64,000 bases of DNA. Origin: Chrysoperla carnea (Eukaryota > Arthropoda > Insecta > Neuroptera > Chrysopidae). Positions 1 to 13,768 of the stretch are shown here, one piece after another. Both the position numbers and the translations under genes were made by a program. The notes under the pieces were generated by a model that did no database searches, was not told where the DNA came from, and was given only the letters and a program-made list of their open reading frames with translations. Each line of letters opens with the position of its first letter. Positions within the stretch are counted from its first letter, which is position 1. The stretch covers positions 35,355,501-35,419,500 of the forward strand of contig NC_058341.1 of the NCBI RefSeq assembly GCF_905475395.1, given 5' to 3'.

Positions 1-277
1 TGGAACATCGAAAGATTGCGTTGTCAAAATATGAGAACATGTTTGACTTAATGGTGTTTACTTAATCAGCAAAAAGTTCATATGCTTAGCATAGAATAAA
101 ATAAATTAAAACAGTCATTTAACCTTTAGATTTGATATATTTAAACTTACCTCCATGGACGTTTACCTTCAGAGTTTTTGAAAAATAAAAAAGTGCATGT
201 CAATGGAAATAGTCAGAAATTATGATTTAATAAAATGTGAAACTCTAAATATCAATACCAAGACTAGGTTTATAAAA

Positions 278-515
278 CACAAGTAAAACTTACAAAATTT
301 AAAAAACCCCCGACAAATTTAACTGGTAAGGAACCCTAAGCTCGCACTTGAAACATAGCTTAGAACACTTTCCGTCAAATTACCTTTCGAACGAGACAAA
401 AAAAATCAAAATCGGTTCATTCGTTTCGGCGCTACGATGTCACAGACAGACACACACACACACATAGCGGTTAAACTTATAACAATTCTATTTTTTATTT
501 TGGGGTTTAAAAACC
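278..515 (-). repeat. Dispersed repeat family A, copy 1
   Basis: Member of the family that in forward orientation reads AACCCCCGA.. / TGTGTCTGTCTGTGGCATCGTAGCG / AAACGGATGAACCGATTTTGA / CTATGTTTCAAGTGCGAGTTTAGGG and ends TCGGGGG..AAATTTTGTAAATTTCACTTGTT. This copy is reversed: it starts with the GTGAAATTTAC-type end and ACCCCCGAC, and ends with the CACAGACAGACACACACA run and GGGGTTTAAA. It has no coding capacity, and both termini carry CCCCCGA in inverted orientation. The class is unknown (retroposon 3' end or foldback MITE). Confidence 0.6.
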
Positions 516-1260
516 TAAACCATGTTCAAAACCATCGAGACATAATTACAACATATGTATACTTAAAGCAACTCAACGAGGGCAACCTTTAAATAAACAA
601 GATACGTTTTTAAATCTCACAATTTATCAAGTTCGATCATCTAATTCTGCTTTAAAATAACTAATTTTTTGCAAAATTATGAATTAAAATCAGTAAAATT
701 GTACAACTAGTAACTTGATTATAGCTCCGGATGCCATATCGACTTTATAGGTCGAAAACTTAAAATAACAGGTCTGAAAAGGTATGAAATATTTTTTTCC
801 CAAATTTTTTATAGATTACAGGTACGATTATCTAAACTGTCTTGGATACCAAATTAAAAACTTTAATCTTTTTTTAAGAAAAATTACACAGACTGAACCA
901 TAAAAAGATACAGTTAAATTCCTCAACAGGTTTTCTATCTCATTTGTTATTAATTAATTCATTTTTGTAAATAGAAACAATTAAATTATTATTATACCAA
1001 TAATGTTTTTAAACTAATCGAAGATCATCTTAGATATATGTATTGTGACCATGAATCTCTATTATTATTGTTGATAAATTGTCAGGAAGTATAAATTTTT
1101 CTTAAAATCAATTGAGGTAAAATACATTTATTAAGTAATCGTAAGAAATAGAAATAAATAATAATTATAATTTTAATATTTTTTACATAAATTTCACATA
1201 AATATTTTTATTAAAAAAAAAAGATGTTCTCTTAGCCTTGATATTTATGGTATATATTTA
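516..1260. other. A+T-rich intergenic DNA
   Basis: No gene or recognised repeat; only short A/T runs. Confidence 0.4.
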
Positions 1261-1715
1261 TACTAGCGGCCCCGACGGACTTTGTCCCGTAAAAACGTAA
1301 CTCCAATTCATGAATACCTATACTACGTTTAGCCTGTCCGCTAAACCCCAATTTAACTCCTATTTATTGGAGTGGCCTGACCTTCGACCTTTGGCCTGAC
1401 CTTTGATAGTAGAGCTCGCTGCGCTCGCATATGGCTCTAATAAATGCCTATTGACAATACCTGAATACTATTAAAAATACATAGTACACATAGTATACAT
1501 AATGTGAAATGATTTATATGCGCTCCCACCATTTAATGAAATTTCATTTTTTTGGTACGGAGCCCTCAAAAACAGTTGTAGTGGACCGAATGGTAAATCT
1601 AAACCATTCTCCAATCCCCTTGAACTCACACAAAAAATTTCATCGAAATCGGTCCAGCCGTCTAGGAGGAGTTCAGTCACATACAGACACACACAAGAAA
1701 TATATATATTAAGAT
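1261..1715 (+). mobile_element. RTE-like non-LTR retroposon 3' fragment
   Basis: The sequence begins TACTAGCGGCCCCGACGGAC, the type of opening seen in many short insect retroposons. It ends with an ATCGAAATCGGTCCAGCCGT motif, a CACATACAGACACACACAAG run and an AAATATATATATTAAG tail. No intact reading frame is present. Family name by resemblance only. Confidence 0.45.
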
Positions 1716-2041
1716 TTTCAAGTTGACCTCTCTCAAGCAACTATTATTTCCACAGAACGAGAAATAATTTTCCCTCATTTGTTCATGTCTCGTAACTCTA
1801 GAAGCAACTGAATTACCGAATATCTTGTATAATTTCGTAAAGCTAAAAAATGTTATATTCAAAATTGGATTGATTAATTCGGTGACTGAAAACATTTATA
1901 AATATAATGCTTTTTTCCGATAGAAAGTGATCGTGTTTGTTCCGAAAAATTTTGAATATGATGATGATAAATATTGATGATGATAAATATTGGACAGAAA
2001 TAAAAATAACTTGATTGATGTTTGGAGTTCACTTTCTTTCT

Positions 2042-2376
2042 TTCAGCTGTGATGTCAATTTTTCGCTAGCTATCACTTTTGTGCTTAATTCCGGGACCAG
2101 GACTCCACATTCTTGAAACCTATTAGAGCTAGGTTAATTTTGATCACAAATTTGAAAAGTATGACCCAATTTTAGTAGGAATGTGATTAAAGTTTTTGAA
2201 TTATAATGACGTCATAAAGTTAAAAAATTCGATTTTTTTGATAACAGAGGCAAATTTGATCCGATCTTATTGGAATTTTTTTTGAAACCCACTAATTTTG
2301 GGTCATTCTTTTCAGCTGTGATATCAATTTTTCACTAGCTTTCACTTATATGCTTAATTCCGAGACCAGAACTCCA
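2042..2376 (+). repeat. Direct repeat pair, 66 bp, 269 bp apart
   Basis: Positions 2042-2107 and 2311-2376 are near-identical (shared TTCAGCTGTGAT.TCAATTTT, CTAGCT, TGCTTAATTCCG, GACCAG, ACTCCA). They look like two units of a longer interspersed repeat. No coding potential was seen between them. Confidence 0.6.
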
Positions 2377-2932
2377 ATAAATTACAGAATCATAAAGCTA
2401 TTGGTCTTGTTCCCGCCACCTATATTCACCACAGATTATTTTTTGAATGATTTAAAATAATTAAAAACACTTTGTGTTTTTTATTTTTTTCAAAAACTTT
2501 CTTTTGAATATTTCAGCAAATTATATTCATATACCTTAAAGCGGTATCTCTTTGATTAAAATGTATAAACTTACCTATACAATGGCTTTAGTTAATACAC
2601 GTATAATATACATCTGCTTTAGCGTAGTGCAGAATTATAGAAAGTTGATTATTTTCTGCAGACGAACCTCCAAAAAACATACCATAATAATGGTTCAATA
2701 TATAGGAGAGTGATGTACCTTGAATCACAACTTCTAGTCACAACATCAACGGGGAAAGTCGACTTCTTGCAGCACCGTTATTCTCTCGATAAAAACTATG
2801 TGTATATTTTAAAGAAATAATGATCCATGGCACAAGAACATTGACATTGAGTCTGGCTATGCGGATGGCATGCTTGCCTATAACAAAGGACAAAATAATT
2901 TTCAACGTACAAAAATAAAAAACTCTCCAAAA

Positions 2933-2952
2933 TCTCTCTCTCTCTCTCTCTC
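2933..2952. repeat. (CT)10 microsatellite
   Basis: Twenty bases of uninterrupted TC dinucleotide, followed by TCACACTCTT. Confidence 0.9.
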
Positions 2953-4006
2953 ACACTCTTGAAAAATAAATAATAAAAACCAAATTTTTTACTTTTCACA
3001 AAATATTTTCATTTCTCTTTACTTAAAAACAAAAGCTTACACATGGTGTCTTTTTTAAGTTGACATCTGCTTGAACCTCGGTAAATAAATTTAATCGAGT
3101 AAAAACCTAATTTAATTAAAACCTAACTCTAATTCATAATTGATAAATATTAAATGAAAGCTTCAAATAAGAAAACCGGAAATTTTTGTAAACCGAATAA
3201 TTTAAACAGCCATTTACAACAAAAATCTAGCTTTTTATGCATTGGTTCATTCAATTTGAACAAAAATGGGCCTCATAGAAAACTACTTTTATTGAATTAT
3301 AGGAAAACTTTTTTCGAAAAGAGCTTAGTTGTCGCAGAAACCATAATACGAAATGACAATTTTGATACGAATAAACAATTATGAATAAAACTTTCCAGTT
3401 CATTTTTGCCTGTACTGTACGGTTTGCGGGAGAATGTTTCGAACAAAAAAGTTACTTTTTTAATCAATAACAACTTGCTTATCTAAAATATCCATACCAG
3501 TTATGGAGCAGAGTGAGCTTTTCATTAAGCTTGAAAATCTAGGTCAAGTTTAATGCCTGCGTAATATGTGCGCCTACACATCCAACATTTTTCTGGCCGG
3601 AATTATCAACAAGGTACAACATCTTACACCAATAATAATGGTTCAATATAGTATTTCAGTAAAACTGATCAACTTATTTTATACATGCTATACAAGTGGA
3701 CGAGGAAGGGGGGGAGGTATACACCTAGAAATATAACTGCTTAAATTGTAATGGAATTTGCCAATTTTAATTAACTAAAGAAAGAAGAACGCAAACAATT
3801 ATATATTTTGTAAATTAATAATCCGTAAAATTAATTAATTCATTTAATTGTCAAAATATTTTAGGTGTTGTGATTAAACGGAACATCCGCTTGACAGAAA
3901 TAGTGTGTATTGAGTTTGTAGAGCATTAAGCTTTTTTTTTCGAAGACGAGTTAAAAGAACCATTGTGATAAAAGTGGCTTAGTTTTTTAATGGTATATTT
4001 AATACT

Positions 4007-4222
4007 AGCGACCCTTACATTTTTAACTATTAACCTCAAAAATAGCAGTACTTCTCCACTATTTAATGGATGTTATTATACATATAAACCTTCCTCTTGA
4101 ATCACTCTATCTATTAAAAAAAACCGCATCAAAATACGTTACGTAGTTTCAAAGATTTAAGCATACAAAGGGACATAGGGACATAGGGACAGAGAAAGCG
4201 ACTTTGTTTTATACTATGTAGT
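4007..4222 (+). mobile_element. Short RTE-like retroposon copy
   Basis: Opens with ATACTAGCGACCC, contains AAACCTTCCTCTTGAATCAC, then a CGCATCAAAATACGTTACGT block and AGGGACATAGGGACA, and closes with CTTTGTTTTATACTATGTAG. This order is that of a widespread insect retroposon 3' end, recalled rather than searched. It is a 5'-truncated, non-coding copy. Confidence 0.5.
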
Positions 4223-6556
4223 GATGATATGAGACCGCAGTCATAGTAACGCATCAAAGCTTATTTTATATTTTATGAAATGACTAGTGTTCAAAAATAT
4301 ACAAAAATTAAAAAAAAAGGAAATATAGTAATTAAAAAGCAGTATTAATCGAGAATATTTCGTTTAAAAAGTGTAATAATTGTAATGTATTGAATAAAAG
4401 GAGTTGGAAAGCTAAACATATAAAGTAGTTGTCAACGATGTATCCTTTAAAACTCGTTTAATGGCTTAAAACTCGTGAAAAGCATATACGTTCAACTCAC
4501 AAAGTCTTAAAACTACGAAGTTTGTCATATTTTGACTTAAAAAACGAAAAGGGGCTTTCTTGACATTAGTTCAGTCTAATTACTTTATATAAAATTTTCT
4601 AACTCTATTCTGTGGAAGTGAACAAAGCCTCAGAAACCTCGAAAAAAGTGTTTTTTCCTCTAAATATCTCCCCTTAATTGTTGTAATAATAATTAACTTT
4701 TCAACATCGTTCCGCCTAGATAACACACCTCCACATCGAATATTAACTTATTTAAACTAAATTTCGCTGTAAATGCCCTTGTTTAGAGTAGTCCTGTTTC
4801 AATTAAGTCATATTCCGGTGTTTTATGTTAAAATATAATAGGTACTGGCTGGTAAACTAATCACAGCAGCACTTACGAATCATTAAAGTCATTTTCAATT
4901 TTTAAACATTAAAAGAAGCAATTAATTTGCATTTAGGACCTACACGGAAACAAACATGAAATTGTTATAAATTCTTGGCTAAGTGAAAGAATCTCTCTCG
5001 CACGAGACTAACGATAATCAAATACAAAAAGCCTAAAGCAATTGAAATGTGAATAATAAATTGGTGAAAGATTTTATATTAATACTGGGTACTCGGTGTG
5101 TATAAAAAATTTGTATACTTGATTCATTATGAAGTGGATGTTATGTTTTACCAATAGAAGGAAAGCTCAAAAGAAGATTGTGGGGGGCCGGGCATTTCTT
5201 GGGCTGGGTGTCAAAAGGAGCGTATCAGAATAGTATAAATTGATCGTTAGAAATACTCGAACGCGTCAGCTTAAAGCAAGGGGGGTTAATTACATTCTGA
5301 AAAAGAACATTTCTTCATGATCTATGAGCTCTTAGAAATTTATATTCGATGTGCCTTTGATTTACTCCGCCTTCGTTACTCGAAAATTTATCCATTTCAG
5401 CACTGTTGAGACTTTGTATATGCTTTCATTATGGTGGGACGCGTCTTACATATCAAGAATATCAGGAGTATAATGGGGCATTCTTTTTATGGGGCTTGGA
5501 ACTGTGCTTTTGCAGGGCTTTACGTACTCTTTTATTGCGCCTTCAAACTTCAAATTGAAAGATAATCGTTTTTTGTCATTCTTAATCAAATAACCAATAA
5601 AAAATCATTTTCACCCAGTCCAAATACACAAATAAAAAATCATTTTCAATAAAACATGGTGCTTGTTTTTAAGAATTATCCAGGTGACGATCAACTCTCA
5701 TCCCGTTTTTGAACATCGGGAAAAATGATTTTTATTTTTTATTCGATTATTTTTATATATTAGAATATCAAGAAGGCAGTGATTAGACTTCGCTTCCGCG
5801 AATTATTTTATATGTGGTCCACTAAGACATAAATGCCAAAGTGCCAATGCTGTTAGAATCAGTAAGATTTTAGGCGTGAGTTTGTGGCCTGAAATTCTAT
5901 GCTAGAGCAATAGCACTTCATCTGAGGAAGTGTTTCATTGAATACACATGTCGGTATGATGTTCATTTCGAATTTATTTAACTATAACACATCATTATTT
6001 TAATAATATGTTATTAATATAAAAATAAAAAATATTTCAATCTTTTTTTGTTAGTAAAACGATTACCTATTAATACTTTAAAATTTTGATTCAACCATTT
6101 ATTTTAATGTTCCTTAATTAGATGACTATTTTTAGTAAAATAGATTATATATATAATATTTTTTTAGGAAAATAACAGTCTAAATAAAGTAATCAGCTTT
6201 CTGTGCAATTAACTATTCTGTAGAGTAATTGTAAATGACAAACTTTATAAATTTCAAATTGATTTAATAGATCTGAAAATCTAATGCTTTTCTTTCTTCA
6301 TTATGCTAAATAATTTTCTTTTTTTTTTATGCGCAATCACATCTTTAAATCGACGAATGGCGTCAATAAAGCGATTTCTAGATGATAATATTCGGAAGTG
6401 AAATTCAGTGTTATTTTTTATATCCTAAAATAAACTTTTTTTCCACTCCAACCCTTTTCGGGTCCCTTAAGGTCTTGATATAAAAAGTATTTTAATTTTC
6501 AACCCGAACGGACAGTGATTCTTCGATAGTTCAGTTAGTTAGTACTTGCTTAATTA
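4223..6556. other. Intergenic DNA
   Basis: No gene is seen. 5150-5560 is a little richer in G (for example GTGGGGGGCCGGGCATTTCT at 5180) but has no usable frame. A short AATAAAAAATCATTTTCA duplication lies at 5597 and 5631. Confidence 0.35.
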
Positions 6557-6853
6557 ACAAGTGAAAACAAAATTTAAAAAATCCCCGACAAATTTTTAAA
6601 AACCTTAAACTCGCATTTGAAACATATCTAAGAGCAGTGTTTTCTAAACTGAGCCGATTTGGAAGATCATCGGCAATTTCTAGTTTTTTTCGAATACGGC
6701 ATTCTTAATTAGCACTAGAAACATAGCTGAAAAAACTCTTCATTAAGTTTCGTTTCAAACAAAACCAAAAAAATCTTAATCGGTTAATCTGTTAAGGTGC
6801 TACGATGAATAAAAACTTAGAACACCCCTTTTTTTAGTTCGGGGGTTAAAAAG
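6557..6853 (-). repeat. Dispersed repeat family A, copy 2
   Basis: Reversed copy. It starts AACAAGTGAAAAC..ATCCCCGAC and ends TTTTTTTAGTTCGGGGGTTA. The GAGCCGATTTGGAAGATCATC and GTGCTACGATG core elements are recognisable, but the CACAGACAGACA tract is lost. Confidence 0.6.
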
Positions 6854-7215
6854 TACTAGATGGGTATTAGTGGTACTTTCATTAATAACAAACCCAACTC
6901 ATCCAATCGCATGTGACATCATACAATTAAGTATTCCTTAATGAGAACTGTCGTGAATATTACACAGCCATACAGTTATATCGTTTGATAATTTGTGTAA
7001 AATTTATCGACACGCTAATCAAATTGCGGTAAATACAAATTATATTTGCCTAATTAGGAAGTAAATTAAAAAATAAAAGTACCTTGTGATGTCTATTTTA
7101 TCTTGTTGTATTTATTTTTTGATTAACAAAATTGCTTAAAATTTCTTCAATTACATTTTTTATTATATTAATCAGAAATATATTAATGAGAAAAAAATTC
7201 TCACAGCCTCATTTT

Positions 7216-7242
7216 AATTATTATTATTATTATTATTATTAT
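7216..7242. repeat. (ATT)n microsatellite
   Basis: About nine uninterrupted ATT triplets in non-coding DNA. Confidence 0.9.
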
Positions 7243-7379
7243 AAATATAAATTATTAAAAAACAAATAAAACACTTTCATCAACATAAAATATATGTTCC
7301 TATACCATGTAAATATGAAATATATCATAGTATATTCAGTTTAGTCCCAAGTTTGTAACGCTTAAAAATATTGATGCTA

Positions 7380-8150
7380 CGAGCAAAATTTTGATATAGG
7401 TGTTTATAAAATCATCTGATTATCCATTTTCGGTTTGTCTGTCCGTCTGTCTGCCAATACAATAACTCAAAAACGAAAAATGATATCAAGCTGAAATTTT
7501 TACAGCGTGCCGACATAAAAAGTGAGGTCAAGTTCGTTAATGAGATCGGTCAATTGGGTCTTGGTTCCGTGTGACCCATCTTGTAAACCGTTAGAGAAAG
7601 AACAAAAATTTAACTGTTAAAATCCTTATATAAAAATAAACAACTTTTGTTTGAAACATTTTTTTGTAAATAGAACTGTTTACCCACGAGGGCGCAAATT
7701 AGGTGCAAGTTTTATAGTATGTATTATATGGAAATATCAGTTACATGTGTGTGTCTATCTAAGAGTGGATATCTTTCTTTACTTACGAGTCGTCAAAAAA
7801 CAAACGATTACGCGAGCGTAATCAACACTGTTAATACGTGGTATTTCAACAATTAACTCAATCAATTGTTTGTGTTTACTTGTTTTGTACTTAAATGTAT
7901 TATACTCGATTACACTAAATGCATGGTGAAAAAAATATACCGTCCGCCGTTTTTACCCGACTGGAGTGGTTATGTTTTTCGGGCGTATCTTGTAAGCGCG
8001 TATCAGTAGTCAGTATATATGTATGTATATTTGTTTGTAAACTTTCTTTATTGCCTCGTATCTACCAAAGGGCTAGATTTCAACATATAAGGTATCATTC
8101 ATTATATTTGTCTCAAAAAACCAAGTGTTTTAAGATAGGTTTTTGAAAAA
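7380..8150 (+). repeat. Interspersed repeat of unknown class
   Basis: The first ~220 bp (TTTTCGGTTTGTCTGTCCGT.., AACTCAAAAACGAAAAATGA, AAAGTGAGGTCAAGTTCGT, GTGACCCATCTTGTAAACCG) is compositionally unlike its neighbours. From memory it resembles a repeat found in several insect genomes. The rest, to about 8150, includes CCGTCCGCCGTTTTTACCCG and may belong to the same element. There is no reading frame of note: the short frame at 7919-8146 gives no recognisable domain. Confidence 0.4.
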
Positions 8151-8386
8151 ACAAAACGAAATGACAGATTTTTGAAGCGAAATAGTAATACATTAATAAA
8201 TAAAATTAACAAAAACTATCGAATAAGGTATCAAAATAAACGAAATTAAAAGGGTATTACAAAAATATATATGTTTCAATGTAATTAGGAATAATAAATT
8301 GGTTCAAAATTTCGGTAGAGTATAATAACAGGATTTTTTTAATGCTGGGACACTAAAAAGTCTAAAATCAAATAAATAATTAAAAA

Positions 8387-8746
8387 ATAAAAGAACCCGA
8401 CCGCTATGTATGTGTGCCTGTCTGTGTGTCTGTCTATCTGTCTCCCTGTGGCATCGTAGCGCTTAAACGGATGAATCATTTTTGATTTTTATGCTTTCGT
8501 TTGAAAGGTAATAATCGTTTGAAAGCTATGTTTCAAGTACGAGTTTAAAGTTCCGTACCCGAAAAAACTAAAAAATTAGCAATGATCTTCAAAATCGGCT
8601 CAGCTTGGAAAAGGCTTTAAGGAAAAATGTAATTTAATGGAGGGTGTTCTTAGATATGTTTCATGTGCGAGTTTAGGGCTCCATAACCAGAAAAATTGTC
8701 TAGGGTTTTTTAAATTTTGTAAATTTCACTTGTTATAGAGTACATC
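8387..8746 (+). repeat. Dispersed repeat family A, copy 3
   Basis: Forward copy with GACCGCTATG, a TGTCTGTGTGTCTGTCTATC tract, GTGGCATCGTAGCGC, a duplicated GTTTCA.GTGCGAGTTTA block and the terminal AAATTTTGTAAATTTCACTT. It is one of the more complete short copies. Confidence 0.65.
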
Positions 8747-11700
8747 TTAAGTCTCTTAGAGTATGACTGAATGGTTGATGGTGTAGGAGAATCGATTAAC
8801 TTCCGATACGTTATAAGAAAAAAAAAGTGATATTCATCAATTTTAAGCTGGAGGCGTAATTTAAATTTTCTCGTGCCCCGAACTTATAAAAAAATTATAT
8901 CAATTGTACCCTTTTTCAATTATTTACTATCTAATGAAAGACTATGCCGACAGAAATTGACTTACTGCAAATATTTCAAAAGCATGTACCTATGATAGCT
9001 ATAAGCCTAATTTTCCTCTATATGAAAATTCAAGCCAGTGGTTTTCGTTTTTCCATAAAATATCTTAATTCCTATCTTTTCTACCAAAATTGTAAACAAT
9101 ATCGAGTTTTCTCATAGATTTGTTTCTTGGATTCTTCATTAGCAAGATATTTTTTATGAATCGGATATGATTTGTACAGCCAAAATTATATATTGTAAGA
9201 CACTTTGGCTGTTTATTTCTGAAGATTTTCAATCTTAAGATAATCTTGAAAATTAAGTTAGGTAACAAAATACCTTCTATTTTTTCATTGAAATGATGAA
9301 TTTATTGTATCATTCTTCAATAAATATCTTTGCGGGATAAAAACGGTCTATCACAATTCTAAACAGCAAATAATTCTTTAAAGATTATTCGTCACATCAA
9401 ACTTTGTAAGTCTTTTGATGTTGTAATTGCCTACTGGATGATCAGACAATTTTTATTAATAATCTAGGTGTGATAATATTTGGTAGGGGAACAATTGATT
9501 ATTAAGTCGGATATTAATAAATAACTTTTTTTCTACGAATAAATTTTTATTTATTTTTTAAATATTTTTATTAAAAATAAGTTGCAAATCATTAATAGCA
9601 CTTATACTAATATTTTTTATCTATAATTATTATCGCATTAACAATAAAAGTAAATAATAAGCAGCTAAATACTTTTAAAAAATTAAGTTAAAAAAAATTA
9701 AATTTCTTTTTTGTAAATAGTTTTTTATTTCATTAATTAATTAATAATTTTTTTTTGTAGCATTGATTGGTTTTTTTTTGCTGATACTTTCTTATTAACT
9801 GTTTTTAACAATAATAATATATCCGTGGGAAAATTTTTTTTAACCCGGGGATTGCAATTAAAATTTTTATATATTCAGGATAGAAATAAAGTTATTAGCA
9901 GCCGTTTCTCTTCTGCCAGGTTGGAAAGTATTCAATAAACAAGCATTGCCTTCTTTTTTCGACTTTCCGATTCTATATACATTACACAGTATTCTCTAAA
10001 GCCTCTCAAATAACATCTTTGACTTCTTAAGGACACTTTCGATTTAGCTTCTAATTTCGATATAGTATTTTAAAATATAGTATGCATATGTTATACAAAT
10101 TACAAACCATCAGTCTTTTAGGCTTTGATTTTCAGAAAAGAAAGTAGTCGATTTTCATCCCTAGTATTATAGGCTTGACCGTTTAGCCGTGAAAACCATG
10201 CAGTTAGACAGACAGAAATTATTTCGAATGTATAGTATTAGCAAGGATAAAAGAAATATGAAAATGGGTGAAATAAGTAATCTAAGGCTGCAGAAATGCT
10301 AAATGCTATCGAAATTGTAGTTAACTGTTTACGAACAAAGATTCTTATGCATAATAATTTCTTTTACATTATCCTACGGTAATTTAATAAAAAGTTTTAA
10401 GGTTTATTCAGCAGGTTTATTCATGTATGAATTTTTTTTTCATTAGAAATAAATATTTCGGCTACAATGTATTCATTATCAGTATGAACAGGCCAGTAGT
10501 TACTGTCCTAACTGCTGATAATACTCACAATATTATCTCTAGATATTACACATATTCTTCGATGATTTTTGGTGATACTACTAATGCTAACCATAGTTTC
10601 AAAGCCAAGCTTTAGTTTTCCTATTTCATTTAGCATATATAATTTGGTTATGTATTTTTGCTAATACACACATTTCTTTTGATTTCTACCATTGAGGACT
10701 CTTTTTCTATTTTAAGGGAGCTATGATATAGATATAAAAATAAGTATTTAAAAAGATTTTAGTCTAGGGCCTATTTTCTGATATATAAACTATAATTCTA
10801 ATAACCTGGTTAATATAATAATAGCTTGAGAACTGATTGATTCCCCATGCAAACTTTCATCCCGAATTTCTCCTCCTATAAACTTTATTTTAGCGACAAA
10901 AAGTACTCTATGTCCTTTTAGAGTTACTTTCACATTTATAGTATTAGTTTGGATTTTGAAGTAGTTATATTTTTTAACAGAAGTTTATTAATATTTAATC
11001 CCACCTATTATAAGTGCAGTAGCAACTGTATACAAATAAGAACATAGAGATGGTATGGCCGGGCAAGATGTATCTGATAAGTGTTGGAACAAAAAAAGTA
11101 CTAAACGTGCTTCCTTGATTTGGGGTTAAATAAGTTTAAGCAAATAGAATACAGATACGAGAGCCCATCCAGTGTAATATTTGATTATTTTTGGGTGTTG
11201 GCTGCCATTTAATAAAAGTAAATTTTTGTAACAAATAAAACCGAGATTCTAGCCGTGGTTCGATTATCGAATTTATGGAATTATTTTTTCGTTTTTTCCG
11301 TAATTACCTACTTTTCCCACTGAAGAAGATTTTTACTTATTAAGAGAATATCATTGGTAACGCAATATGCACACAGTTTACAACTTTCAAAAGGAATAAG
11401 TGAAGTGCAATTTTTTAATTTTTCGAAATAAATTACTGTTTTTTCGGCTTTGCTCACTTTATGTCAGTTGATATCGGTTTTATATAATTATGTTTGTTTT
11501 TTGGATTTATTTTGATAGAAAAACCAAACAAAACAAAACAAGGCAAAGAAAAATTGTCGAGCATGAAAATTCAACTCTTGACCCACTATCAATATATAAT
11601 TTTTCTTTTATTACCAAACATTCCTTTTTCCAAAAGGCATTCATTATAAGCTCGCTTATCTAAAAAACAATATTTTTCTTAAATACTAAAATTTCTCAGT

Positions 11701-11784
11701 TAATACACGTTTTGCAATATATATTTTTTAACAACAAAACTTTCCTGAATGAATTCTCCAAATAGTAGACAAAAAGACAAAGAA
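8747..11784. other. Intergenic DNA
   Basis: Very A+T rich, with long A/T runs at 9530-9850. No gene or clear repeat was recognised. Confidence 0.4.
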
Positions 11785-11956
11785 ATTTCGTTTCATTATG
11801 AAAAAAAAAAAAAAACTAAAAATTGGCGTTGATCTTCCAAAACGACTCAGTTTGAAAAAGGCTTTAAATAGAGAGTGTTTCAAATGTGAGTTTAGGGTTG
11901 CGTACTCGAAAACTTTGTTGAGGGATTTTTAAACTCTGTAAATTTCACTTGTTAAT
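11785..11956 (+). repeat. Dispersed repeat family A, copy 4 (3' part)
   Basis: Only the latter half is present: AAAAATTGGCGTTGATCTTC, GACTCAGTTTGAAAAAGGC, GTGAGTTTAGGG and the terminal GTAAATTTCACTTGTTA. The 5' half is missing. Confidence 0.55.
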
Positions 11957-13662
11957 AACAATAATTAATGCATTAAGTAATGTTTATATTCTTTTCTTGC
12001 TCGATATTTCCATCTTGTCCGACTTTATCCATATATCTATGAATATAAATTACTTGACTGCCATTTCAAGTTTTTTTTGTAATTAATATCTGATTATTAT
12101 CGCAATAATATGTTGATCACATATCACTTTCTATATAACGTAAAATTAAATTTATTAGTAACGAATTTTTTTTTTTTAATTATCAATATGTAAGTACCAA
12201 AGTTTCATTTGATTTATTTTCATAAATCAAAAATTAATAACTTGTTTGAAATAACATTGCGTTTCGAAATGGTCAGATCAGAAATTTACCATGAAATGTG
12301 GAAAATCAAATACTTTGAATGCATTATCTTTCTATCTAATTTGTTTCCAAAATTTGTAAAGACTACTTAATAATTCACTTTTTTTAGAGAAATATATTTT
12401 AAATCGAAATTAAACACATAAAAATAATATCAATCGCCATCATCTTGGATTCATTAGGAAGCTAAATTTTATGCCATTTGTATGATTTTGGACTTATGGA
12501 CACCGTGCGCAAGCGTAAAATATGCATGATGCGAAAGCCACATCTGACATGCATTGGTTCTAGTGAGAATTTTGTGCTCTATTGGTTCTAGTGAGAGTTT
12601 TGTGAATATATTTTGCTATACCTCCGTAAACAGACCTACGCAAGAATAACCCTTCAAAAATTTCTGCGACATATTCCATGTGTGTGATCATCCATTTTTT
12701 GCGCTGATAAACCATACACGTAAGACTATTTCGAATCCAAAATTTTCCGTGAAATTGCCGCTATACGCCACTAACTGCTCGATAAAAGGTCAAAAATACA
12801 ACTTGCAGAATATTCAAAAATTGTCAAAATATTCCAGTATCCTCATTTTCAGGACTGAGTTCCATTTTCTTTTATTTCAAAATTTGTTCCCTTTAAAAAC
12901 ACCCGTTAAATATTTTATTAAAGATGTTACAAAGTAATGAATAGATACATTGTAACGGGTCTTTTTTAAAGGTTTTAAAAGCGGAAACGCGTAGGTAGAC
13001 AGCACAATCTGTATGTTCAATTTTCATACATTTTTCGCAGAAATTGCGATTGTATTTCACTAAAATTACGTCGAATTTTATATTCCAAGTATTCAACCGT
13101 CTATAGTTTATCGCATAGACACATATCCCCAAAGAAAGTAATCTCCGTGGAGGAAAATTAACATATCTCCCTTGAGACAATAGCCACTATAATAATCACA
13201 TATTATGAGGGTGAAATTTCAGATAACATTTTTAAAAAAAAATGCAACAAAAGTATGACAGGGATTTAAAATTATGCAAAAATTTAATTCTAGAAAAATA
13301 ATTTTTGTAGAGTTGTTTTAAAATCGGTTTATTTATCTATTTTCATTAACACGTCACAAAAACCCAGAAGCCAATTCCTTTCCACAAAAGCTATGATATG
13401 CAAAATTTGTACTATTCATTAAAAATTCGAAACGAAAAGAAACAACTTCAATTCAATTTCATATGAATTGAACATAAATTCAACCCTGAGTCAAGGTATA
13501 TCCTACTGATTTGTATATGGTATATCGATTCGTAAATGCGTAAATGCAATTGTAACTTTTTGATTAAATTTTTTTATATACATTCCCAAATAATTTGGGG
13601 CGTATTATCAAATGAAAATACAATAATTTTTAATATCAAGTCAGTTACTTGTACTTATGAAC
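11957..13662. other. Intergenic DNA
   Basis: Contains the 28-bp duplication. Open frames of 85-95 codons at 12680-12937 (+) and 12893-13180 (-) have no recognisable motif or signal. Confidence 0.35.
12553..12608 (+). repeat. 28-bp tandem duplication
   Basis: Two adjacent copies of ATTGGTTCTAGTGAGA.TTTTGTG.., starting at 12553 and 12581. Confidence 0.8.
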
Positions 13663-13699
13663 ATCGGTTTATTAAAAACATGTTATTTAATAAACCGAT
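13663..13699. repeat. 14-bp perfect hairpin
   Basis: ATCGGTTTATTAAA at 13663-13676 is the exact reverse complement of 13686-13699, separated by 9 nt that include the palindrome AACATGTT. It sits just before a family A end (13703), so it may be the scar or terminus of a small foldback element. Confidence 0.75.
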
Positions 13700-13702
13700 T
13701 TT

Positions 13703-13768
13703 AACAAGTGAAATTTACAAAATTTATCAATTCTCAACAAATTTTTCGGGTACGGAGCCCTCGGTTTA
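13703..13768 (-). repeat. Dispersed repeat family A, copy 5 (end fragment)
   Basis: Begins AACAAGTGAAATTTACAAAA, followed by TTTCGGGTACGGAGCCCT. Only the terminal ~65 bp of the family is kept. Confidence 0.5.

Larger units (their letters stand above)
1716..4006. other. Intergenic DNA
   Basis: Apart from the 66-bp direct repeats and the (CT)10 tract nothing is seen. Frames of 60-76 codons in either strand show no domain. Confidence 0.4.
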